16,311 bases of DNA, from the NCBI GenBank assembly GCA_016789205.1, contig JAEURF010000005.1, positions 1 through 16,311 of the forward strand. The letters run 5' to 3'. Under the pieces are notes generated by a model. That model had not been told where the DNA came from. It saw nothing but the letters and a program-made list of their open reading frames with translations, and did no database searches. This document shows positions 7,480 to 13,807 of the stretch, one piece after another. This DNA is from Anaerolineales bacterium (lineage in GTDB: Bacteria; Chloroflexota; Anaerolineae; Anaerolineales; Villigracilaceae). The position numbers were made by a program, and so were the translations under genes. Numbering within the stretch: the stretch's first letter is position 1; every line of letters starts with the position of its first letter.

Positions 7480-7573
7480 GACCTGACAGGTTTTATTATG
7501 ACCCTTCGAGATTAGGCTTCTAAGAACAATAAACGAGTCTGACTATTATGGTTCTATGGAAACCTGTCAGGTC
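7480..7573. repeat. 94-bp inverted-repeat element with self-palindromic arms, upstream of ccdA
   Basis: GACCTGACAGGTTT (7480-7493) and its exact complement AAACCTGTCAGGTC (7560-7573) enclose 66 bases. Each arm is itself a palindrome around one base (ACCTG-A-CAGGT), so the arms are both inverted and direct copies. The interior holds TTCTAAGAA and, four bases on, AAACGAGTCT, words shared with the element at 3844-3930. A fragment, TGTCAGGTCTT, recurs at 16115. Confidence 0.7.
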
Positions 7574-7582
7574 TTTTCTTTA

Positions 7583-8734
7583 TTAGAATTTTGTTTCTGT
7601 TGAATTGACCACAGTACCATATTCCGGCAAACTGCGACGTTCTTCGCCTGCGGCTAATGAAACATAAGGAGTCGTCCAGCGGAAAATCCATTTTGCATGT
7701 TCAGGCAAAACGTTGACGCATCCATGTGAACGCTTTTCACCAAAGGCATTGTGCCAGAATGCGCCATGAATCGCCACGCCACCTTGAATAAATGTACACC
7801 ACGGAACTGCCGGCGTGGAATAGCCTGCCGATTCACTTCCTGCGGTCATATTTTTGGAGATGATTTTCCAATGGGTTAACAATGTACCTGCCGGTGTAGC
7901 ATAGGTATCTACCACTTCGCCAGTGACGGGGTCATAACTTTTTCCGCTAGAGATTTGGCAAAAGAATACTTCGCGGGTGCCTTCATAACAAGATAAGGTT
8001 TGATAATCTAAATCAATTGAAATTGTTTTTTCCGCGGGGTCAATATCCGGGCTAAGCATGGATACATCATCATCAGTCAAGGCTTTGAGTCCGGCGCCAT
8101 CTGCCCAAAAGAATTCGCCGTATCCACCGCCATAACCATAGCCACGTCCGTTCGCGTCTTCATTCCAACGATATTCTACAAAACCATTTATATTTCGAAT
8201 TTGGTCAATCCACACCACTTGACCATAATACAAACGGGGCGGGAAATTATAAATAATATGGTCTTGAAGCCACGGTGAGGCAACAACGCCTTCATGTGCT
8301 AAATCTACATACGGCACAGTCACTTCTGCCCAAAAACCTTGACCGTTCGGCAATTCAGTGAGAGGCGTATTTGGAATATTGCGAGTCGGCTGAAGTACCG
8401 AGCCATAGATATAGCCTTGTGGTGTTTCCACATATTTTTGATTGGCTAAACCACCGATGACATTGCCAACTACTTCCCGATTCCATTCAACCAGCGTATC
8501 TGCACCCATTTTTCCAATTGATGTATTCAAGCCCGGGTCATTGGTTGGACGGCTACGCAAATCAACATCATTGTCCGTGACGCGCCCAATCACTTCACTG
8601 GTTGGGAATTGTGGCAAACGTTTTGGGGTAGCAAAATATTCATAATTGGGAAGTAGATACGGTTTGAACGCTAACGCGCTCAAACCTAAACCGGTTAATT
8701 TCAAAAAATCACGACGAGATAATTTTTTTTTCAT
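7583..8734 (-). CDS. Tat-exported L,D-transpeptidase (YkuD domain) with SH3-like N-terminal region
   Basis: A 383-residue exported enzyme that forms 3-3 peptidoglycan cross-links or anchors proteins, using a catalytic cysteine. The N-terminus MKKKLSRRDFLKLTGLGLSA is a textbook twin-arginine signal (SRRDFLK). Residues 45-115 look like a bacterial SH3 module (DLRSRPT, with a second repeat-like stretch to about 220). The YkuD domain occupies about 235-360. Its motif is complete: His323 in AIHGAFWH and S-H-G-C-V-N at 336-341, with catalytic Cys339. AAAGGTG six bases before the ATG supports the start. It appears to be transcribed alone between two repeat elements. Tat export of this class is common in monoderm Chloroflexota and Actinobacteria. 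Confidence 0.92.
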   Translation of the reverse strand: MKKKLSRRDFLKLTGLGLSALAFKPYLLPNYEYFATPKRLPQFPTSEVIGRVTDNDVDLRSRPTNDPGLNTSIGKMGADTLVEWNREVVGNVIGGLANQKYVETPQGYIYGSVLQPTRNIPNTPLTELPNGQGFWAEVTVPYVDLAHEGVVASPWLQDHIIYNFPPRLYYGQVVWIDQIRNINGFVEYRWNEDANGRGYGYGGGYGEFFWADGAGLKALTDDDVSMLSPDIDPAEKTISIDLDYQTLSCYEGTREVFFCQISSGKSYDPVTGEVVDTYATPAGTLLTHWKIISKNMTAGSESAGYSTPAVPWCTFIQGGVAIHGAFWHNAFGEKRSHGCVNVLPEHAKWIFRWTTPYVSLAAGEERRSLPEYGTVVNSTETKF

Positions 8735-8756
8735 TTATTACACCTTTGTAAAATTG

Positions 8757-8842
8757 TGTCACCCTGAGCGATAGCGAAGGGTCTCTGAGATTATAGTAGA
8801 GATTCTTCGCCACAAAAAACAAGAACGTGGCTCAGAATGACA
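8757..8842. repeat. 86-bp double-hairpin repeat (TGTCACCCTGAG...CTCAGAATGACA)
   Basis: Two adjacent hairpins share one architecture. On the plus strand the left one reads ACCCT-GA-GC...GC-GA-AGGGT. On the minus strand the right one reads ATTCT-GA-GCCAC...GTGGC-GA-AGAAT. Both keep a tandem GA/GA mismatch inside the stem. The outer ends TGTCA/TGACA and inner GCGAA/TTCGC are complementary, so the whole unit can also fold as one long stem. It is a dispersed-repeat type related to that at 4744-4856. Confidence 0.75.
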
Positions 8843-8899
8843 AACAAAATCAAGCATACCTGCAAATAAAACCAACGTCAACGGGACAGTTAAAACAAA

Positions 8900-9562
8900 T
8901 TAATATTGTAAATACTCTTCCAAAGCCTTCATACCATTCGCACCAAGCTTATGACCCACTTCATCTTCCACAAATTTCACATCCGCACCGGCTTGCTTAA
9001 ACAATTCCACAGAGGCATAAGCACGGTCAACCGTTACGGTTTCATCTTTCGTGCCATGCGCTACAAAAACATGCTTCCCCGCCAGAGATTTCTTTGCAAT
9101 GTAATCTTCTAAACCGAATGGTACAAAACCAGCCAAGACCGCCATTTTTCCGATTCGATTTGGATAGACCAATCCTAACACGCTGACCATCGCCGCACCT
9201 TGACTAAAGCCAACCACATCAAACTGATGCGCTTCAATCTTAAGGGATGCTGTGTACTCGTCTATGAGTTTAATCAAACTTTCAGCAGAAGGCAAAAGCA
9301 TATCGAGGCTGGGCTTGCCGAAGTCCGAGTGAGGCGTTTGAGCATTGACTTCACGCCATGAATATCCAAATGGCTGTGCAGAGAATGGCGCACGCGGAGA
9401 GACAATCAAATACGATGTTGAAAATTTTCGCCCAAAGACCCACATCGAATCTTCATCACCTGTTATGCCGTGAATCATCAACAATACTTTTGGGTTTTCA
9501 AGAGTAGATTGACGCACACGCAGTGTCCAACCATTGAATGAAATGACTTCTGTTTTATTCAT
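8900..9562 (-). CDS. Alpha/beta-hydrolase serine esterase (phospholipase/carboxylesterase family)
   Basis: A 220-residue cytoplasmic hydrolase of the dienelactone-hydrolase/carboxylesterase group. The catalytic triad is visible: Ser120 in GFSQG, Asp173 in AHGTKDETV and His204 in VGHKLG; the oxyanion loop is LMIHGITGDE. Such enzymes hydrolyse short-chain esters or lysophospholipids. The ATG at 9562 overlaps the stop of the preceding small membrane-protein gene by eight bases, which argues for translational coupling and against the longer in-frame start at 9607. It is the last gene of a three-gene overlapping unit with a patatin-like phospholipase at its head, suggesting linked lipid breakdown (inference). 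Confidence 0.87.
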   Translation of the reverse strand: MNKTEVISFNGWTLRVRQSTLENPKVLLMIHGITGDEDSMWVFGRKFSTSYLIVSPRAPFSAQPFGYSWREVNAQTPHSDFGKPSLDMLLPSAESLIKLIDEYTASLKIEAHQFDVVGFSQGAAMVSVLGLVYPNRIGKMAVLAGFVPFGLEDYIAKKSLAGKHVFVAHGTKDETVTVDRAYASVELFKQAGADVKFVEDEVGHKLGANGMKALEEYLQY

Positions 9563-9785
9563 CGCGGTTTGCACGTTTGACAATCCAATCCAACCCAAAT
9601 AAGGCAATAAAAATTAAAGCAATTGGTACAAATGCGCCGAGTAAACATAGAAAACCTGTCACCGCCGCGCCGAAACCGTAAATAGCCCAAATCAATCCAA
9701 GCCCAACAACAAATAACAACAAAAGTGCGCCAACAATTAAGCGGACGTTTGTATCTTTAATATATTTGCGAAGGTCACGGCTCAT
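9555..9785 (-). CDS. Small two-helix membrane protein of unknown function
   Basis: A 76-residue protein with a basic N-terminus (MSRDLRKYIK), two hydrophobic segments at about 15-36 and 39-62, and a charged tail (VKRANRDE). I do not recognise a family. ATG 9785 forms an ATGA overlap with the stop of the patatin gene and is preferred to an in-frame GTG/ATG-like start further up at 9827. The reading frame is held between two enzymes with overlapping ends on both sides, which is good evidence that it is translated. It could anchor or regulate its two hydrolase neighbours; nothing in its sequence shows this. Confidence 0.75.
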   Translation of the reverse strand: MSRDLRKYIKDTNVRLIVGALLLLFVVGLGLIWAIYGFGAAVTGFLCLLGAFVPIALIFIALFGLDWIVKRANRDE

Positions 9786-10663
9786 TTTATTAACTCTGAA
9801 ATTTTTCTGCGCATTCGTGAAGACCATGAAGTGACTCGCTTTATTTCTGGCAACATTTCTTCTAAAGCTTGTTCGCCGCGGTTTGCTAAATCTGCCACGT
9901 CAACTTTATCCAAGATTTCTACGTGATGTACATCCGGGCGGACGATAATATCAGGTTTATCAATTTGCAAACGCAAATATGCTACGGCACGGCTACCTGC
10001 ATCTACAGAGCGAAGAAAAACATCTAATGATTGTGCTAATGAGATTCTTGAAATTCTTTCTATAATTTGTCTTGGAAAAATACTTGGAACAGGAATTGAA
10101 TATCCGCGAATGGGTGTATCAAGTGGGTCTGTTAAAGCCACAGCCACAATTGGCAAATCCGGAGATAGCATACGCGCGACCGAAACGGGTACTGGGTTCA
10201 AAACACCGCCGTCTATCAAACTCCAGTCATTGATATATTGCACAGGGAAAATGCCCGGGAGTGCAATCGTAGCAAGAATGGCTTGTGTTAAACTGCCTTC
10301 GGAAAGAATCACTTCAGTTCCATTTTTCAAATCCACTGCGGTGACGGCACACGGAATACGTAAATCGGCAAATGTTTTTTCACCTAAGGCTTGTGCTAAT
10401 AATTGCCGAACCCCTTTCAAGCCGAGCAATGCGGGTCCATCTTCCGCACCACGTGCATATAACGTATTTAGATTCACAGACTCAAACATTTCTTGAATCT
10501 CTTGTGGTGAATAACCACAAGCATACAAAATGCCTACCAATCCCCCAAAACTGGTGCCAGCAATAGACTTAATTTGATAACCTTCTTTTTCTAAACGGCG
10601 AAGTACACCAATATGCGCATTCCCTTTCGCGCCTCCTCCACCAAGTGCTAATGTAATTTGCAT
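9782..10663 (-). CDS. Patatin-like phospholipase (RssA/YjjU-type)
   Basis: A 293-residue serine lipase-like hydrolase using a Ser-Asp dyad. Visible are the oxyanion-hole motif GGGGAKG (8-14), the nucleophile elbow GTSFG with Ser38, and the catalytic Asp151 in IDGGVLNPVPV. There is no signal peptide, so it is probably cytoplasmic or membrane-associated. The family releases fatty acids from phospholipids or acyl esters; several bacterial members act in membrane turnover. AAAGG eight bases before the ATG supports the start. It is the first gene of the overlapping patatin-membrane protein-esterase unit. Confidence 0.92.
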   Translation of the reverse strand: MQITLALGGGGAKGNAHIGVLRRLEKEGYQIKSIAGTSFGGLVGILYACGYSPQEIQEMFESVNLNTLYARGAEDGPALLGLKGVRQLLAQALGEKTFADLRIPCAVTAVDLKNGTEVILSEGSLTQAILATIALPGIFPVQYINDWSLIDGGVLNPVPVSVARMLSPDLPIVAVALTDPLDTPIRGYSIPVPSIFPRQIIERISRISLAQSLDVFLRSVDAGSRAVAYLRLQIDKPDIIVRPDVHHVEILDKVDVADLANRGEQALEEMLPEIKRVTSWSSRMRRKISELIK

Positions 10664-10736
10664 GTATAGCCTTTCAGGATGTTGTGACGAGATTGATAGA
10701 GGGAATTTTACCTAAAAAGCCCTTAAGGTTTATAGT

Positions 10737-11210
10737 TTATTTACTTTTCCCCCGAAACGGAATCATCAACAAAAAGCCGAGCGCAATAATGCCTTGACCA
10801 ATTAACACGCCGGTTGCTTGCCATGGACCAAAATATGGCACTTGCGGAAATGGATGTGAACCCATGCCAACAATATCTGCTAAGCCTGCAAAGACGGTGA
10901 AGACGTAACCTGTCGACACCAGCCGTGAGCCGATATCTGAAACGATGGTGCGTTCAAGATTCCACCACAAGGCATGTAAGCCAACATAGCCGCCTAAACA
11001 GATAAGCGCAAGACCAATTAAGAAAACGATAATTTGTACAAAACCAACTACTGGACTACGGTCTAAACCGAATAAATCTGGTTTGGCACCAATCGCGAAG
11101 ATGAGCAATCCAATCCATGTAACAGCCATGCTGACGCGCGTACGCGGCGTAATTGCATCATCAGAACGTGGTGTGGTTTGAACAGGTGTAGAAGCGGGGA
11201 GATTTGTCAT
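10737..11210 (-). CDS. Four-helix membrane protein of unknown function
   Basis: A 157-residue protein with a polar N-terminus of about 25 residues (MTNLPASTPVQTTPRSDD), then four hydrophobic segments at about 27-46, 57-82, 95-115 and 129-150, and a basic end (RGKSK). A loop between helices 3 and 4 is rich in Gly, Pro and His (GMGSHPFPQVPYFGPW). I do not recognise the family. It lies 33 bp downstream of the M19 dipeptidase and is probably cotranscribed with it. The ATG has no Shine-Dalgarno sequence; the spacer is made of a 14-bp tandem duplication instead. Confidence 0.75.
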   Translation of the reverse strand: MTNLPASTPVQTTPRSDDAITPRTRVSMAVTWIGLLIFAIGAKPDLFGLDRSPVVGFVQIIVFLIGLALICLGGYVGLHALWWNLERTIVSDIGSRLVSTGYVFTVFAGLADIVGMGSHPFPQVPYFGPWQATGVLIGQGIIALGFLLMIPFRGKSK

Positions 11211-11238
11211 TTGGATTTACGATTTTGGATTTACGATT
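11211..11238. repeat. Two perfect tandem copies of a 14-bp unit
   Basis: TTGGATTTACGATT is repeated exactly at 11211-11224 and 11225-11238, then decays as TGCGATT. It fills the spacer between the dipeptidase stop and the ATG of the 4-TM protein, so copy number could change the translation context of that gene. Confidence 0.8.
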
Positions 11239-11243
11239 TGCGA

Positions 11244-12356
11244 TTAAGGCAAGTCTCGCTTCAATCTTGTAATCCAATTGTTTCCTAAAATATTTTCAAT
11301 ATCAATTTGATTATATCCGCGCACAGATAATAATGGGGCGAGTTTTTGCAAATCAGCTACAGAGTCAATTTCAGGCGGCACAGATTGTAAGCCAAATCCG
11401 CCGTCAAAATCAGAGCCAATGCCGACGTGAAGCGAATTACCAGCAATTTGACAAACATGGTCAATATGATTCACTACGGTTTGCAATGGCACTTCATCGC
11501 GTAAGTGACCTTTATCGCGCATCCAACCAACTTTTAGATATGAGTTAAATGGAACAATGCCTATTACACCATCATGCTCGATAATGCATTCAATGATTCT
11601 ATCTGTGAAGTGACGATTCGTGTTTGCATTTGGCATGAGTGATGCACAATTGGCATGTGTGCCAACAATTGGTCCTTCATATATATCTAATGCTTCCACT
11701 GCGGCACGTTCGTCCATGTGACTCAAGTCTAAAGTGAAATTAAAGTCCGCCATTGCGGATAATAATTTTCTGCCATCCTTTGTTAACGGACCGGGTTCTT
11801 TCCAGCCGCCGCAATAACGAGTGCCGACCCACGCAGGTCCAATCAAACGCACGCCTAAGTTATGCCATTCTTCTAATTCAGAGAGATTGCGAATCGCTTC
11901 GCCACCTTCCATGAGGATGACTATGCCAACGGGTTTTCCTTCACCGCCGGGGACGGCGGCTTGAGCAGGCGTTGGTTGATGCCAAAGGTTGAGAAGCAGG
12001 CTGAGGTCAGGTTTTGAGGCGATGATGCGAAATTTATCCGGCATCGAATCTGTCATGCGATGATAGACATCTAATTGATTTTTATAAAGTTTGTGGGCTT
12101 CGTCAAAATTTTGGTAAACTAATTTTTCATTTTCATAAGTGCGAAAACGAATAGGTGCGGCAAAAAGTGTTGCAAAAATTAAGGCAACATTCCCACGTTG
12201 ATATTCATGCCAACTGATTAACGAATCACCATTTTCTTTGGGAGTTAAAGTGTTTTTCTCAATATCGCGCGTTTCATCAAGCCGGCGCGTGTAATCACGC
12301 CCATATTTGAGCATGTTGTAAGCAATATCTGCATGAGCATCAACAATTAAGGTCAT
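11244..12356 (-). CDS. Membrane dipeptidase (renal dipeptidase, peptidase M19)
   Basis: A 370-residue amidohydrolase-fold enzyme with a binuclear zinc site that cleaves dipeptides, often with L-D or D-amino acid specificity. Metal ligands are recognisable: His8 and Asp10 in VDAHADI, the bridging Glu150 in ILMEGGEA, and His213 (LDLSHMDE) and His234 (GTHANC). The GIGSDFDG signature is at 313-320. There is no signal peptide, so it is likely cytoplasmic in this organism. With the murein hydrolase, PgeF and L,D-transpeptidase nearby, a part in peptidoglycan peptide recycling is plausible but not shown. The ATG lacks a ribosome binding site; a TATATT box ends seven bases upstream, suggesting a leaderless mRNA. 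Confidence 0.92.
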   Translation of the reverse strand: MTLIVDAHADIAYNMLKYGRDYTRRLDETRDIEKNTLTPKENGDSLISWHEYQRGNVALIFATLFAAPIRFRTYENEKLVYQNFDEAHKLYKNQLDVYHRMTDSMPDKFRIIASKPDLSLLLNLWHQPTPAQAAVPGGEGKPVGIVILMEGGEAIRNLSELEEWHNLGVRLIGPAWVGTRYCGGWKEPGPLTKDGRKLLSAMADFNFTLDLSHMDERAAVEALDIYEGPIVGTHANCASLMPNANTNRHFTDRIIECIIEHDGVIGIVPFNSYLKVGWMRDKGHLRDEVPLQTVVNHIDHVCQIAGNSLHVGIGSDFDGGFGLQSVPPEIDSVADLQKLAPLLSVRGYNQIDIENILGNNWITRLKRDLP

Positions 12357-12363
12357 TATACAA

Positions 12364-12369
12364 AATATA
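12364..12369 (-). promoter_or_regulatory. -10-like box of the M19 dipeptidase gene
   Basis: TATATT on the minus strand ends seven bases before the ATG at 12356, the same geometry as at the aldolase gene. No clear -35 is seen; the would-be position falls inside the hairpin at 12370-12402. Confidence 0.35.
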
Positions 12370-12402
12370 AACGCTGATTTACTTTTCAGCGTAATCAGCG
12401 TT
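12370..12402 (-). terminator. Stem-loop downstream of the S1 gene
   Basis: AACGCTGATT and its complement AATCAGCGTT (12370-12379, 12393-12402) form a 10-bp stem with a 13-base loop. On the minus strand it is followed by a T-rich stretch (TATATTTTG), so it can end the S1 transcript 28 bases after the stop. The sequence resembles the dispersed AATCAGCGT intergenic words of many bacteria. Confidence 0.5.
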
Positions 12403-12429
12403 CATCTGCATCCTAAATTATTTTTTGTT

Positions 12430-13650
12430 TTATTCGGTAGCTTCTTCTTCATCCTGCTGATTAAATTCTTGCGTGAGCAGTTTGAAATCTTTATCAGCAA
12501 AGGCGGCTGAATCCACTTTGCGAAGGCTCAAGCCAATGCGATGTTGTTCAGGGTCAATGCGAATGATGCGTAAAGTTTTAACATCGCCTTCTTTTAGGAC
12601 TTCTTTGGGATGTTCAACGCGATTCTCACTTAATTCAGAGATATGAATCAAACCTTCAATATCACCTTCGAGGCGGGCAAATGCGCCAAATTTCGTCAAG
12701 CGTGTAATCACACCTTCCACAAGTTGACCCACGCTGAATTTTTCCATGCGATTCTTCCACGGGTCATCTTGCAAAGCGCGGATGGATAAACCAATGCGCT
12801 TCTTTTCGTGGTCAATATTGATGACTTTAACCTGAACCTCTTGACCAACTTCCAGCACTTCTTTTGGATGTGCAACGCGGTCGAAAGAAAGTTCAGAGAG
12901 ATGGACTAAACCATCTGCCCCATTGATGTTGACGAATGCTCCAAAATCTGCGAGGCTGGTGACGCGCCCCGTGTAAGACTTGCCTTCTTCTAATTCACCA
13001 ATCACACGGTCTTTCAACGATGAACGTGATTCAGTGCTAGCGGCACGTTCTGAAAGAATCAAACGGCGACGTTCGCGGTCTACTTCAATGATGCGCACAG
13101 AAATCGGCTGACCAACCATTTTTTGCCAGCGTTGTTCAGGCTTATCACCAGAAGATTGTGAGCGGCGGGCTTGGCTAACTTGTGATGAAGGAATAAACCC
13201 ACGTAGGTTGCCGATGGCGGCAATCAAACCACCTTTATTAAAGCCAATGATTTTTGTATCAATCACGGCTTCATCAGCAATCATCTTTTCCACATTTTCC
13301 CAAGTCATTTGCTCGAGAGCACGCTTCAAAGAAAGCACAACATTCCCATTTGCATCTTCGGGAATGACAACAAACACATCAATTTCTTGACCAACCTGTA
13401 ACGCGTCGCGTTCTTCTTGAGTTAATTGTTCTAACTCACGACCCGCAACCACGCCTTCAGATTTCGCACCAATGCTGATGAGAATTTGATTTTGCGAAAT
13501 ACTGGCAATAGTCCCTTTACGAATTTCTCCTGCTTGAGGAAGATCAATGTTTAACGATTCGTTTGCTAACAACGCCTCCATAGATTGATTGTTGGCTTGA
13601 TCTCCCTGCGCATTCGTTGACCCGCTCAGGGCTTCATTTTCATTATTCAC
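12430..13650 (-). CDS. rpsA: Ribosomal protein S1-like protein with four S1 RNA-binding domains
   Basis: A 406-residue RNA-binding protein that would deliver mRNA to the 30S subunit. Four S1 (OB-fold) repeats are visible at about 40-108, 118-200, 217-290 and 302-375. The last two are canonical (GKSYTGRVTSLADFGAFV, DGLVHLSELS; GQLVEGVITRLTKFGAFA, EGLIHISELS). The second has the conserved LRGFIPSSQVS. It is shorter than six-domain E. coli S1 and matches the four-domain form of many Gram-positives and Chloroflexota. The tail is acidic (QQDEEEATE). The start is GTG at 13650 with GGAG nine bases upstream and a consensus promoter further up. It is divergent from the chelatase gene. Confidence 0.9.
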   Translation of the reverse strand: MNNENEALSGSTNAQGDQANNQSMEALLANESLNIDLPQAGEIRKGTIASISQNQILISIGAKSEGVVAGRELEQLTQEERDALQVGQEIDVFVVIPEDANGNVVLSLKRALEQMTWENVEKMIADEAVIDTKIIGFNKGGLIAAIGNLRGFIPSSQVSQARRSQSSGDKPEQRWQKMVGQPISVRIIEVDRERRRLILSERAASTESRSSLKDRVIGELEEGKSYTGRVTSLADFGAFVNINGADGLVHLSELSFDRVAHPKEVLEVGQEVQVKVINIDHEKKRIGLSIRALQDDPWKNRMEKFSVGQLVEGVITRLTKFGAFARLEGDIEGLIHISELSENRVEHPKEVLKEGDVKTLRIIRIDPEQHRIGLSLRKVDSAAFADKDFKLLTQEFNQQDEEEATE

Positions 13651-13682
13651 TCGTGATACTCCGATTTAACAAAGATGAAAGG

Positions 13683-13711
13683 ATTATACAGTTGAAAGGG
13701 CAACTTGACAA
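13683..13711 (-). promoter_or_regulatory. Consensus sigma70-type promoter of the S1 gene
   Basis: On the minus strand TTGTCA (13711-13706), a 17-bp spacer and TATAAT (13688-13683) match the consensus in 11 of 12 positions. The expected start is near 13676, giving a leader of about 26 bases that includes GGAG before the GTG. Confidence 0.8.
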
Positions 13712-13782
13712 CCCTATCCCCTTCAAAAGTCCATATGAACAAGTTAGTTATACAGAGTGGTAGCAGGCTTGAACGATTCGGG

Positions 13783-13788
13783 TATAAT
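13783..13788 (+). promoter_or_regulatory. -10 box upstream of the chelatase AAA+ gene
   Basis: TATAAT lies 19 bases before the ATG at 13808, with TGGAG (13796-13800) as ribosome binding site seven bases from the ATG. The TTGAAC at 13769 is only eight bases away and cannot be its -35, and no other good -35 is seen. The predicted leader is about 13 bases. Confidence 0.45.
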
Positions 13789-13807
13789 CACGGGCTGGAG
13801 ATTATAA

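Noticed and set aside
9563..9607. Longer esterase start at 9607
   Set aside because: It would overlap the membrane-protein gene by 53 bases and adds residues that do not belong to the fold; ATG 9562 gives the usual short overlap.
13769..13788. TTGAAC with TATAAT as a full promoter for the chelatase gene
   Set aside because: The spacer is only eight bases, too short for a sigma70-type holoenzyme; only the -10 is retained.
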